Source: Caenorhabditis elegans
Taxonomy: Eukaryota > Nematoda > Chromadorea > Rhabditida > Rhabditidae
Direction of reading: 5' to 3'
Assembly (NCBI RefSeq): GCF_000002985.6
Contig: NC_003281.10
Span: 13,020,001-13,084,000 of the forward strand
DNA length: 64,000 nucleotides
Positions 32,601-43,874 of this stretch are shown in pieces. The first letter of the stretch is position 1. Each line of letters starts with the position of its first letter. The notes beneath the pieces are model-generated. The model was not told the DNA's origin, did not search any database, and saw nothing but the letters and a program-made list of their open reading frames with translations. A program made the position numbers and the translations under genes.

Positions 32601-35317
32601 CTTGAATCCTGTGCCAGAAACTTGCAAACTCTTCAGACTTGGTTGGGAACTGATCACACTATTTACAATAGCATTTTCAGAAGGATTGGAAAGACTCCGA
32701 ATGCTTTGAATGACTGATATCATCTGAATCATGGGCATACCATCATCTGCTAGGTCATTCAAACAATCATAAAATTTCAAAAAATGAGGAGCATTGACTT
32801 CGTTGTGGTAACTACCAATATTTTTGAATTTTCCGTTGACTTCGTCGGCAAGCTTCGGCATTTCACCAACTGCTGATTGAAGAGCATCCAAATCCTTTTT
32901 GAAATTTACCAAGATTTCCAGAACTTTTTCGAATTTTGGCTCACTTTTCATATTTTTAATCACAACAATTTTCCCTTCATCTGTCGTAGGCGGATTGACT
33001 AGAATGTCTTTCAAAACTGTTAGGTTTTTGAGTTCATTCAAGTATTCAAATCTGCTCAATTGTCTAACTTTGAGATTAAGTTGATTCATAAGCTCCACTA
33101 CTTCGCTTATTTCGGAAATGTTATACTTTGGATCATGAAAATCAGAACCGCAATTTGCAAAACTGTCAGTTGTATTGATGATCGAAGACACATCTGGCAA
33201 CGTTGTTATCTCTTCTTGGATCTTCGATATTTCCTCCATTGAATGTTGATTGTTCTCATCTTTCATAGACTGCCATTTGGATTCAACTGGAGCAAGGAGT
33301 ACCTTCAGAGGATTCAACAATCCAAAACCTTTTACGAGATCACTTGCGATCACAGAATGATTAATAATTCGATTCTTGATCCAATTGTGGTATACAGCTT
33401 GAATTAACTCTTCCAAATCAAGTTTTCCCGATGGAAGTCCGGCAATGTACTTGTAAGACAGCTCCAGGCCATTTACATGACTACCGATAACTTTTCGCAA
33501 AGCTTTTAAGACTGGTAGAAGAGATTGTGAACTTTGAATCGACTGGTGAACATTTTGGAACTGCTCTTTCAGTGCGTTCATCAATTCATCCTCGTAGCTT
33601 ACTTTGGCGACAAGCATATCTCGAAAAGTTTTCTCAGCAAGTAAAAGTTCCACGAATGAGTTTGCATTTTCAAATGAATTTTTCAATTTGTTAATAGTAT
33701 CAACAATATTGGAAAAACTCAAATCCTTATCTTCTAGTATTTTTAGATCGCTGACAATTGCTTGAAAGTAATTAGAAACGTCTTCCACAGGTTTTCCATC
33801 TTGCCAATTGCTAATCTTATTTAACAAAGGTATTACTCTGCCAGTAGATAAAATGAGTTCACCGTCAATCGACAAACGTAACTTCGAAAGGATGTCAAGT
33901 TCCGTTTTATACTCATCTTTTCCAGGTAATGTAGAGTAGTTCCTCATAATAGAACAGCCCTGCCTAACCTTTTCAAGAACAACCAACCGATTTTGAATTG
34001 CAGTGACCAACGGCGAAGTATACTGGAATGCAGTTGACCGATCTTCTAGTTCTTTCAAGCCGGTTTTGATGGCTGCGGGATCCATTGAAATCAACTCTTG
34101 CAGCTTGACAGGTCCAAGATGGAGAAGTTCCGCGATTGCATCATCAGACGGTATGGATCCATCGATAAGTCCAATTTCTAAGGAAATTCCATTGACCAGT
34201 CGAGCGAGGGTTGCATGTTTTCCAGGACATCGGAGAGCTTGTCATCTGAAAAACAAATGATATGAAATTTTGAACAATCTTTAATAATTGATTTTTCTGT
34301 TTATTTGAATTGAATATTTTGTTAAAATCAAGTTTCAACTTTCAAAAACCGCCAGCAAAACAGCGAAAAGAAGGAGAATCATTAGAATAATTTCGACAGC
34401 TTCTTAGGCATTCAGGTATTCGGGTTGGCAGCAAGCAGGCAATATTAGGTAGAGTAGGAGCTGGCAAGGCAATGTGTTTCAAATTTCCAAAACACAGCCT
34501 AGACTGGGGCTACGTGGAAATACGTGGAAGCCTTCCACTTTATCAATTGAGCACGTTTTCATATTAACACGTTTCATGGCAATTTTAAAATTATGAAAAA
34601 TATAAAAGTCATAAGTTTAATTTCCACGTAGCTCCAACTCATGATGATGTGCAAAACGCTTCTAGAAAGATAGTAGTCTCCTAAACGCCCTTAAATATGA
34701 CGCCACCTACGGTATACATAGGTGTACTTGACTTCTGATGCCTATTTCAAGTCTGATAAACTCTTAGCTGATTATTTAAACTAAGGGTCACTCTTACATT
34801 GAGAGTGATCTCACGTAAAACACAAGGCTGGCTCAGGTCGCCTCTACCTACTCGGCAAATTGATCCTCATGGAGCGCGGTCGGGGCGCGACTAGATTACT
34901 GGTTTGCGATCCAATCACACGTTAATTTCGTACATTTTTCAAACTCAGAATGCACACGGAGCAGACTCGATTAGAGCGCGAATGTGGCACGTAAAAAGCG
35001 CGAGAAAAAATGTTACTGGAGCGCCTCGACCGTGCAACAGGAGGAGCAACTTGCTGAGTACATAGCAAGCCTAATAGGTTCATAAAAAGCCGCCGCAAAA
35101 TTGTTTCAAACCACATAGTTCAAGAATTTGTAGAGAGCATATCATTCTTACTTGGAGCACGACGGAAACGGTGAAGAGCAGGCAGGCCAGTGTAGAAGTC
35201 CGTGTCAAGATTTGGTGATGATGTAATGATTGCTGAGTTGATCGGTTCTGAGGACGTCGCCTGTTGGAAGCAAAGTAATATCCAGATAACTGGAATGCAA
35301 ACGGCACGGAGCCACAT
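29617..35317 (-). CDS. Receptor-type protein tyrosine phosphatase with WSN ectodomain; frame break in WSN domain
   Basis: Exons in order: 35152-35317, 31861-34245, 31563-31813, 31154-31328, 30990-31104, 30795-30942, 30590-30746, 30013-30245 and 29617-29966, about 1,326 codons once the frame break is allowed for. The order is signal peptide (1-23), WSN domain, long helical ectodomain, membrane span near 848-875 (GAVGGLLVVAIIGVILFFVF), Lys run, Pro/Ala-rich linker, then a PTP domain with FINAN, WPDHG (about 1150) and the catalytic loop HCSAGVGRTG (Cys about 1180, Arg about 1186), and RFGAVQSAQQ near the Q-loop. The usual KNRY substrate loop is not evident. Exon 2 starts in one frame (DKLSDVLENMQ) and continues in another (LARLVNGISLEIG), so one base is missing near 34205-34215, or an acceptor 8 nt downstream (ACAAG|CT) is used. 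Confidence 0.85.
30455..30548. repeat. Degenerate telomere-like repeats in a phosphatase intron
   Basis: AAACCTAAGCCTGAGCCTAA and similar units, variants of the nematode telomere hexamer (CCTAAG on this strand), within the intron between PTP exons 7 and 8 (30246-30589). Confidence 0.65.
34246..35151 (-). other. Intron 1 of the WSN phosphatase gene
   Basis: A 906-nt intron containing a GCAGGC-type stretch (34400-34470), a TACGTGGAA direct repeat (34510-34530) and a GC-richer segment (34790-35060) rich in GAGCGCG-like words. No alternative exon is supported. Confidence 0.5.
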
Positions 35318-35326
35318 GTTGTATAT

Positions 35327-35975
35327 CTGCAAAATATACAACTTTTAGACACTGAAAACAAAACAAAAAAGAATAACTTACCGATTAATCACTTGTTTCG
35401 TTACAGATGGCAATTTGAAAACGAACGAAGTTGATGACAAAATCGAATATTGATTTTTCGATTCTTTGATTTTGATTTGATTTTTGATCAAAAAGATAGA
35501 TAAGAAAGGTAGAGCAGAGTTTATGGGGTGTCACGGTAAAATAAAAATACAAAGAAAGTTGAATGTGGTTACAAATTGGAAAAAAAATGCCACGCGAAAA
35601 TAGTTTTTAATTTTTAATTTTTAATTTTAATTTTTAATTTTTAATTTTTTCAAGTCAACAAATCTTTCAAATTGTCCTGTTTCACTTCATTTTATGGCAG
35701 TGCTCGCCATAATTTTTAAAATATTTTTGATATTTTTTATCTCTCTCTTCTTTTCATTACTTTATAAGTTCCGTACAAAAAAAAAGTTCAATAAACGTTT
35801 TCAATTGTAACACGGAACTGTTTTTCCCGTTCTTTTTCCTTGCAAATCTCTCACTTTCTTTTTCTTTTTAAAGTAAAAACCTCCACCAACATTTCTACCA
35901 TTGCGCCGAAATATTGTTTGAAAAAAAAACCTGTTCAAATTGGAAGGAAGTGACTGAAAGAGGGATCTGAAACTG
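35327..35975. other. Upstream flank of the WSN phosphatase gene
   Basis: A CAG acceptor at 35327-35329, 9 nt before the start codon, suggests SL trans-splicing or a 5' UTR intron. Beyond it the sequence is AT-rich with a TTTTTAATTTT run at 35608-35650. No exon seen. Confidence 0.4.
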
Positions 35976-36165
35976 TGTGTTCAACTTTGAAAAATTATAT
36001 CTCGGCTGCCTGTAGCTTTATCAAAAAATTGTCCACTAAGAAAAAACGCACACAATATTTTTCTATATTTTGGTAGTTTACAATTTTTTGATAATATGTA
36101 AGACAACCGAGATATACATAAACCGTCAAAGTGGAGATATAGGAACCCGGAAGATGTCGGCCGCA
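35975..36165. repeat. Inverted-repeat element 'TTTGA..ATATCTCGG', copy 1
   Basis: Left arm CAACTTTGAAAAATTATATC then CTCGGCTGCCTG; right arm ACAACCGAGATATACATAAA then CCGTCAAAG. The arms enclose about 100 bp. Related copies are at 43690 and 45505. Confidence 0.65.
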
Positions 36166-36344
36166 TGCACTCGAAATTTGAATAATTTTTTTAGCTCTTT
36201 CATATTGTAGTTGTTTTACTCTCCAACCGCAACTTTTTTGGGCAATTTTCGCGCAATTTTTCATGGGTTTTGCCAGACTTTGGAATGTCTACTTTTTTCT
36301 GAATTCTTGAATTTTTTTAAATTTCTTTTTTCTCTTTCCCCCAC

Positions 36345-36605
36345 CCAGCCTAAGCTTAAGCCTGGACCTGAGGCTAGGCCTAAGCCTGAGCCTAAGCTTA
36401 AGCATAAGCCTAAGCCTGAGATTAAGGCTAAGCCTAAACCTGTGCCTAAGCCTAAGGCTAAGCCTGAGACTAAAGATGAGCCTAAGCCTAAGCCTACGCC
36501 TGAGCCTGGGCCTGCTGCTAAGCCTAAGCCTAAGCCTAAGCCTAAGCCTAGGCCTAAGCCTAAGCCTAAGCCTAAGGCTGAGCCTAAGCCTAATAGAAAG
36601 CCTAT
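36345..36605. repeat. Interstitial telomere-like array (CCTAAG / TTAGGC type)
   Basis: About 40 units of CCTAAG and close variants (CCTGAG, CTTAAG, GCTAAG), with a pure run near 36523-36575. The complementary strand is the nematode telomere hexamer TTAGGC. The open frame reading KPKPKPKP is a by-product. Confidence 0.9.
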
Positions 36606-36749
36606 CTTCCAGTTTCTCTTTTTATGACATTGTGAGTTCATAATTTTTGGCAGAAAATTAACTTTTTTCTTTTTTTTTGCTTTAGATTCAGGACAAATAT
36701 CTGACAAATATTTTAATTTTTGCTGTTCCCATTTTTATTTGTCTTTTTT

Positions 36750-38689
36750 TCAATTTGAAATCTGAATAAATGAATTACTAAAACAATCAAAATTTTGCAT
36801 TGTTTGTTCAGCCAGTACGGTCTTGGACGTGTTGAGCCATTTCCCACTTTTCCATCCCTCAACTCGGCCGGAAATTGAGACCACATGTGATTGTTGATCT
36901 AGAAAAGAAATAGAGAAATTTTTCAACAAAAAAAACACGTGATCCGTCGAAAAGGAGACGAACGGTATACAAAAAAAAACTTGTGACATTGGGTGGAGAA
37001 GAAGGTGTGAATAGAAGAAAAATGAATAAGAATAGAATTCAGTTGATTGCGAATTGAATTGACAGAATGTTAGTAATAAAAGAAAAAAGAACAAATGACA
37101 ATTTAATTTTAAAAAAAAACATAACATTGTGAACTTCTAAAAGATTATCTGAAAATGTTACAAAAAAAAATTTTAGATTTCGATTTAAGTAACTTAAATA
37201 CAAATTTTTAAATTTTTTTTTTTTTGAAATCGGCCATCATGAAGAAACGTCTTGTACGGGATACGCCAAAAAAATTATTTGTTTGAAATTGGATTTAGAA
37301 TATTTTTTGCATGTTCGAGGTCTAATTGGAATATTTTTTGAATATCAAAAACAATTTTTTTTCTAACAAGTAAAAATATTAGTAGAGTTTATCCAAATTA
37401 AAAAAAATTTTGCATTTACAGTCAAAAAAATTTATACGAGTTTGTGCTCATTTCTGCTTTTAAAAATTAGAAATTTTGCAAAAATCAGAACTCGTTACAA
37501 TATAGTTAGAGTATAAGTTATTTTAAAAAAAGTTTTTTTTGGTAATTTCTAAATTAAAGAGTTTCCACTGTTTGAGTATAAGCTTAAAATATGAAAAAAA
37601 ACAGCTTTTAAAAGTTTTTAAACGTTTTTTCGAGCCATGGCTCTGATTTTTTTTGCAAAATTTAATAACACTTTATGGAAAAAGTAGAGATTAAAAATTT
37701 GTGAAAAAATCAAAATTTACTTTTTCAAATTTTTAAAGTGGGATTTTGCTTCAAATTAGAACTAGAACTAGAACATTGATTAAATTTTTAAATATTTTTT
37801 TTTTCAATTTTGTAAGAAAATTTAAAATGGCTGAAACGTATTTCGTTTTTCTGATAAAATTTAGATATTTTTCTGATTTTGTTAAGACCGTCAGAAAATA
37901 ATAATCGAAAAAAAAACAGTTAAATCCGTTTGAAATATATTATTGCAAAATTGAAAAATCTTTGAAATTTTTGAAAATTTTAATAAATTTTATAACTGTT
38001 TGTAAAATTGGTCAAAAATTCCATGTTTCTGTATAAACTTCGTTTTTTTTGTGTTTTTTGTGTCTAACAAAGCAAAACATTTCCATTTTCCAAATTGAAA
38101 ATTTTTCCTGCAGAAAAATTATCTCCCAAAAAACTTTTCACGCGGTGTCATTTTTCCAGTTCCTCGTACATTTATCTATCTCTTCACCAATCTCCCATTT
38201 TTCGACCTCTTGTTTTCAGTTTCCTGCTTCTCAGTTTTCAGCTTTTACAGCCCGTTCTCCATATGTTCATCTATCATCTATTTCTTGTTTTCTCTTCCCG
38301 TCTGTCTCTGTCCATATTTACTTTTTCTCTTTTTTTTTCTTTGGAAAAAAAAGACAATTTCCATCCATAAATACTCAATTCAATGGGGGAAGTGCGGGAG
38401 AAAGGAGAAAGAGATGAAGAAAAATCGAAAAATGAAATGGAATTTAGAAATGGGCACTGTTTGAAATGAATTATGATGAAGAAGAAGTAATGAAAAAAAA
38501 TTTCAAAAAATAATAGTTACTAATAGAAACACTATAATAATTATTGAAAATTTACAAAAAAATCTATTCGGAGGTGTCAAAAAAAACTTCAAGCCAAATT
38601 TTCAGGGTTTCAGAATTGTGGTAACTTACTCGACAGAACGACTAAGACTACTTTCCTTGGTAGGCACAAATCAGGCCCCCGGCGCCTGC
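36750..38689 (-). CDS. Weak candidate for the 3' end of a minus-strand gene
   Basis: Two blocks with good splice sites: 38630-38689 (TTTTTTCAG acceptor, GTAAGT donor, 60 nt) and 36750-36902 (TTCTAG acceptor). They join in matching phase to an open frame reading KVVLVVLSN then QQSHVVSISGRVEGWKSGKW, ending at a stop at 36750. AATAAA on the same strand lies at 36734-36739. No upstream exons were found, and the first block resembles GGCAGGC-type repeats, so it could be chance. The product is not recognised. Confidence 0.25.
36910..38625. other. AT-rich stretch without supported genes
   Basis: Long poly-A/T runs, with a pyrimidine-rich block (38150-38350, CTCTTCACC, TTTCTTTGG). Open frames here have no splice sites or coding character. 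Confidence 0.4.
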
Positions 38690-39114
38690 CTGAAAAAACT
38701 TTTCAGTTCAAATTATGTATCGAAGTGGCTGAAAATTGTTAGTTTTTAACGGAAATTTGTTTTTCAATCTCTCAGATGTTCTAAGAATTTTTGTATTTTT
38801 TAACTTATATTGTTGAAAATTTGGGTTAGTGAGTTTCAGACCATTCTGTAGAAAAAAAATGGAATTTTTTTATGCAAAAATTTATGCTGAAAATCGTAAA
38901 ATCTGATAACTGAACAGTAGTTTTTAATTATGGAATTTAGAAAAAAAATAAATTTAATTAGAATTGTCTTCTCATTTTCAGTGAAAATCCACATTTATTG
39001 GAAATAAATCTCAATTTCTGGGGAAAAATTTGACGGTCTTTTCAGGAAAGTAACAATAATATTCCTGAAATTTTAATAATCTAAAGTGATTTCCCTTTCT
39101 GGGGAAGCGTAGGC

Positions 39115-39152
39115 TAAGGCTTAGGCTTAGCCTTAAGCTTAGGCTTAGAGCA
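39115..39152. repeat. Short telomere-like island
   Basis: GGCTTAGGCTTAGCC and GCTTAGGCTTAG, the TTAGGC motif on the plus strand, so opposite in orientation to the 36.3-kb array. Confidence 0.75.
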
Positions 39153-39349
39153 CTAGTTGTGTTACCCAAAATTTACAAGTAAGAATTAAAATATTCCTTC
39201 TCTTTTCTGCTTCGAATTTTTCCTATCAACATCACAATTCCCAGACTTTTTAAAAATTTTTCAAGTAGATCATTTCCAACGCTTTTTTTCTCATTCTTTG
39301 CATAAATATTCGCTCAACAATTTTGTTGTTCTCCCTCATCCCTACATAG

Positions 39350-39725
39350 TTATGTTTATATAGACAAATGACGTCATTCGGCTCCCCTCCCCCCAATATT
39401 TTTTTTGTTTCCCACAAAAACATTTAAATGCCTCATCCTCTGCACTTTTGAAATATTCCGGTGAAAACCCATGAATGATACGAATTCATTTTTCGTATGA
39501 CAAAAAAGAGAACATTTGATAAGTGATAACCGAACCGTCAAGTGATAAGAAACAGCAAAATGGGTGTCTTTCTGATGAAAGAAATACTGATAAGAATGTG
39601 GAAAGCTTTTGGGTGACCATTCCCAATTTTGTGTGGGCAGAAAGTAGTGGGAAAATGATAGCCGATGGAGGGTGTGCACTGGAAATTTTGAATTTGCAGA
39701 GGAGTTTTGGGAATTAAAAGTGTAG
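39350..39725. other. Unique stretch with TATA- and CRE-like words
   Basis: TTATATAGAC (39356-39365) and ATGACGTCATTC (39367-39378) sit next to a non-repetitive segment. It could be a promoter in either direction; no first exon was identified. Confidence 0.25.
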
Positions 39726-39767
39726 TGTTGTTTAAAAAAAAAATTAATTTATACAATTAGCTAAGAA

Positions 39768-40025
39768 ATATACTCGGAATTTGGCTCTAACTTTTTGCCC
39801 AAAAATATTAACTTGGGCAAAAGTTGGGCAAGACTTTGGCAAAACTTGGATTCAGGCTGCACCAGAGTTTAACCCAGGTTTAACCTAACTCTTGCTGAAC
39901 TAAATTTTGATGAAGCCTGAATTCAAGTTTTAATAATGTCTTGCCCAACTTTTGCCCAAGTTTTGCCAACTTCTGATCCAAGTTAATATTTTTGGTCCAA
40001 GCTTGGATTCAAATGCCGAGTGTAT
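39768..40025. mobile_element. MITE-like inverted-repeat element
   Basis: The element begins near TATACTCGGAATTTGG and ends near ATTCAAATGCCGAGTGTA, with TIRs matching over CTCGG / CCGAG. The interior halves are imperfect inverted repeats (ATATTAACTTGGGCAAAAGT against CTTTTGCCCAAGTTT...TTAATATT). About 255 bp, no coding capacity. Confidence 0.65.
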
Positions 40026-40159
40026 GTATTAATGTAATATTCTAATGGAAAATAGTATTACAAATTTTCAAAAACGTCTTGGAAACTGGAAGAAGATACC
40101 TGGAAAAAATTTGAAATCTAACACAAAATGAATTAGAATTTGTAAAGGTGGAACTACTC

Positions 40160-40230
40160 CTATGGTGCCAAAATGACCAAGTATCATAGTAAAACTTTCC
40201 AAAAAAAAGTGGAAATTTTTTATTTACTGT
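40160..40230. repeat. Dispersed 'AAAATGACCAAGTATCATAG' repeat copy
   Basis: Matches the copies at 5452, 43409, 45139 and 48988, with the TTTCCAAAAAAAAGTGG and TTACTGTCAAAA continuation. Confidence 0.6.
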
Positions 40231-40744
40231 CAAAAAGTGAGTTTTTGCCAATGAAAAAAATTTGGAAGTCAACCAAAAGAAGTTTATTTTTCTATGATTT
40301 TAATGCCTTAATTTTGTTTTAATTATGCGTTAAATAATTCTACTTAAAAGCTCTGTTTTTTCAAAAATTCGGCATTTTGCCAAAACTTTCTGCCGAAATG
40401 TTTTGGTATTTTTTATTATGATATTTGGTATTTTTCGATTATTGTAAGTGTGTTTAAACAAAATCCTAACTTGCGCTACGCCACATTCAAGGTGGTCCTA
40501 AACAACTGTAGATTTTTCGAAATTTTCAGTAAAAGTTATGGTAATTATCCCGATTTATACAAAAATTTGAGGGTTTTTTTTTGTTGAAAAATTTGCAAAA
40601 ATTATAGCAGATTTGAACAAGTTCAAAAAAATCGCTAAAAAACAATTTTGTGGTCGACGTCCAAAATTATATGAACAGAGTTTCCACTACTTTCTCTGAA
40701 AAAATTAAATTTCTAGATTTTGATTTTTTAAACGTTTTATCATG

Positions 40745-40935
40745 CCACGTGGTGTCAGGCTGTCCCAATACAGCTTGATCTACAAAAAATGCGGGAATTC
40801 TTTGCCCAAAAAAATGTGACGTCAGCACGTTCTTAACCATGCAAGATCAGTTGAGAACTCTGCGTCTCTTCTTCCGCATTTTTTATAGATCAACGTAGAT
40901 CAATCCGAAATGGAACACTCTGACACCACATGTCA
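40745..40935. repeat. Inverted repeat with 'GTTGATCTACAAAAAATGCGGG'-type arms, copy 1
   Basis: The left arm contains CAGGCTGTCCCAATACAGC and GATCTACAAAAAATGCGGGA; the right arm contains CCGCATTTTTTATAGATCAA and GAAATGGAACACTCTGACA. Further copies lie at 47800-48120. Confidence 0.7.
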
Positions 40936-41699
40936 TGTCAGTTGGTCATTTTTCCAACAAACAATGTTTTATTTCAGCTTTCCAAATAAATTTCAAATAT
41001 TTTTTCTCTATTCTCAAATACTCCAATTTCCATTTTCGTAATGCCAAATACAATGTTGCAAAATTCTCACCGAAAAATTTGAATCCCTTGCTCAGAAATC
41101 CCCCGAAAATGTCAAAAACATCATCATCAAAAAATAGTGCTCTTTTTGTCTCTTTAGAAGCTGCTGCTCATGTAAATCTGGGTTCTCTTCTCTCCGTCTC
41201 TTCATCTCAAACACTATTTCTCTTAATTTTCAATTCAAAAAATAGTGTGAAAATGATAGAGAGACAGAGAGCGCATTAAGAGGTTGGGGCGGAGATGAGA
41301 TACGCAGAGAAGCATACAAAAACAAACTGTCAAGCTATCTGCGTCTCTGTCGTTGTTTCATCTCTAGCCACTCAGTCAGTTGACTTACTTCTGTTTAGGA
41401 CACGCGTGTCCCTCTTTCTCGCTGGAAAATTGGAATTCAGAAGACACACAATTTCTCGAAGATGTCCAGAATAATTACCAATGCTATTTGAAGCTTCGTT
41501 GATTTCAACAAGGAATTTCAGAATTTGCAGATTATTTTTTTTTCGGTTGGTCAAATCAAATTGTGTCAATTTCCGAAAAACTAAAAAAAATAAAAAGATT
41601 TTTCGTTTGGATCCGAAAATCTGGACCAAAATTCAAGTGAGATTGAACAAAAAAATTATTTTTAAAATATTTCAAACTTTGAAAAGGAAAATTTTTAAA

Positions 41700-42245
41700 A
41701 AATACATCAATGGGCCTACCACAAGCCTGGATACCTACATGCCTACTTCGAGCCTGCCTACCAGTGCTTGTCACAAGCCTGCGTACCTAAATGCCTACTT
41801 CAAGCTTGCCTAGCTGCGTGCCTACTCCGAGCCTGCCTACCTAAGCTCTTTTCACAAGGATGTGCGCCTACATGCCTACTTCAAACCTGCTCACCTACGT
41901 GCCTTCTCCAATCCTGCCTACCTAGATTCTTGTCACAAGCCTGCCTACCTACCAGGGCTGAGCGGCTGTCGGCTGGCGCAGCCAGCCGACAGCCGAAGTT
42001 TTCACGATTTTCGGCTGGTAGCGGTAGTACCTACCTTCTTCTCATAAGTCTGCGTATCTACATGTCTATTCCAAGCTTACCTATCTACGTGCCTACTCCA
42101 ACCCTGACTACCTACGTTCTCGTCACAAGCCTGCGTACCTACGTGCCTACTCCAAGCTCATCTGCCTACGCGCCAACTCCAAGCTTACCTACCTACATGC
42201 CTACTTCAAGCTTGTCTATGTACCTCCACCTTGCCTATTAGGTTG
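41700..42245 (+). repeat. Degenerate GCCTACCTACGTGCCTAC array
   Basis: About 540 bp of imperfect 50-60 bp units (GCCTACTCCAAGCCTGCCTA, TTGTCACAAGCCTGCGTACC). A 33-bp GC-rich hairpin is embedded at about 41964-41996. The open frames across it are by-products. Confidence 0.8.
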
Positions 42246-42249
42246 GCAG

Positions 42250-43400
42250 GCAAACAGGATTTTTTGTGCCTTTTTCCGAAATTAAAAAAAAATTTCAAGT
42301 TCTCAAAGTCGCTCGTAAATATTTTAGTTTCAGAGTTTCCACCTGCAAATTATTTTTTCCAAAGAAAATTGAAATATCCGAGTGTACCTGAAAAAAGTTG
42401 AGTTTTAATTGTCTGCACCCCCACCTCAAGATCCCTGGACTTGTGTGTTTTAGTTTAACAAATGCAGTCCCTTCTCTCTATCTATACATATCTGCGTCTC
42501 ACCATTTCCAGTCATCTTTCGTTTACCCTCACTTGTTTCCTTTTTCTTGCACCCCCATCCCATCCCATCGCCCCTCCACTCCTCGCCCCTTCGGGGGGCC
42601 TCCGACGAGGGGCGATTCGTCGGATTGTCTGCGACTCTACCATTTTGCACAGTGTCTTGGATTCGGAGGAGAGTAACTACTCGATGCCATCATCAACGCA
42701 TACACACAGCGCAAGGGGACAACAATCGAACAATTGGTGGTGGGGTGGCGGGAAGAGAGATCACATGAAAGTTAGAGACGTAACTCTGTATAGGAGACCG
42801 TCGGGACGTTAGACACAGCTGTTTGTGAATGAAATTGAGAAGGAAAAGGAAACGAAGCACAAGGAAACACACACAAAAAATGGAGAAGAAGAAGAAGAAA
42901 ATGGAGAGGACAAGAACTGTACGGTATTTATTTGGTTTACTATTCCCACCTTTCTTCAAAGGGGGACCCCTTGGGATCTTTCGGGACCCCCTTCGGAGGT
43001 GGCGGCAGGATTTCTAGACATTTCAGATCTTCAGACTAGCGGCTTTTACCTCCACCAGAAAAAAAAAGTTGCAGTTCTATGACTCAGGACCTTTGATTTC
43101 GCGGAACTCAAATTCTGGAGAGAGCAGAACAACCGGAGAGAGAAGTCAGCTGACAAGCGGCGCGCGCCGATCAACGATCTGACTGATTGCCCGCAGGTGT
43201 CTCAACTAGATTATGTTGCAATTTTGATAAACTTCTAACAGTTCGGGTGAACGTAAAAAGGAAAATGTTACAGTTTTACAGTCGTACTGGGAAAGAAAAT
43301 ACACGATATATCAGGTTTTGGAGTTTTTGTTTGATTAAGTTGTTACCTGAAATAAAACATTAAATTTGGAGTATAGATTTCAAAAATATATAAGATTAGT
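42250..43400. other. Unique, relatively GC-rich region without a supported gene
   Basis: 42420-43200 is non-repetitive, with C-rich and GA-rich tracts (CATCCCATCCCATCGCCCC; GGAAAAGGAAACGAAGC). Several overlapping open frames occur but none is bounded by convincing splice sites. A promoter or enhancer region is more likely than coding. Confidence 0.3.
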
Positions 43401-43404
43401 CTTA

Positions 43405-43475
43405 TGATGGTACTAAAGTAGCCAAATTTCATACTAAACATTTTCGGAATTTTTGGAAATTTTTTTAGAGTCAAG
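43405..43475. repeat. Dispersed 'GTACTAAAGTAGCCAAATTTC' repeat copy
   Basis: A diverged member of the AAAATGACCAAATA family, recognisable from ATACTAAACATTTTCGGAA and the following TAGAGTCAAGAA. Confidence 0.4.
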
Positions 43476-43689
43476 AATGGTGAAAATTGAGTTAACACTG
43501 TCGCAAGCTGGAGCTCCTAAAATTTTGAATTTAAAATATTTTAAGCATAATATAATTTAAATCTTGAACTGGGAGACCACATTTTTAAAAAAATCATTAA
43601 CTTCCAAAAAAAAATTGTGAAAACTGAATTTTCAGCTCTTTTCCTCGAAACTGTGCGGTCCAACAGTGTAAACGTATTAGTATTGCACC

Positions 43690-43870
43690 CGACTACTTAA
43701 CTTTGAAACGTTAAATCTCGGTTCATCTTAAAGATATCAAAATGTTATTAACTATAAAATAATAGAAAAAGAAATAGCAAATATTTTGTTAGTTTACAAT
43801 TTTCAAATAGAACAAACGATAGCTGAGATATAAGCTGTCAAAGTTGAACAATGGAGTGCAATAATAATAG
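43690..43870. repeat. Inverted-repeat element 'TTTGA..ATATCTCGG', copy 2
   Basis: Left arm CTTTGAAACGTTAAATCTCG then GTTCATC; right arm AGCTGAGATATAAGCTGTCA then AAGTTGAAC. Also framed by TATTGCACC and GAGTGCAATA, which extend the inverted repeat. Confidence 0.65.
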
Positions 43871-43874
43871 AGGA

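Noticed and set aside
36211..36627. Lys/Pro-rich (KPKPKP) protein, and its Gly/Leu-rich opposite-strand frame
   Set aside because: Direct translation of the telomere-like CCTAAG repeat; no splice sites or start context.
38049..38464. Three overlapping plus-strand frames of 84-122 codons
   Set aside because: Phe/Ser-rich translation of a pyrimidine tract, with no splice support.
41481..42241. Open frames across the GCCTAC array
   Set aside because: Repeat translation; frame changes with unit length and no splice sites.
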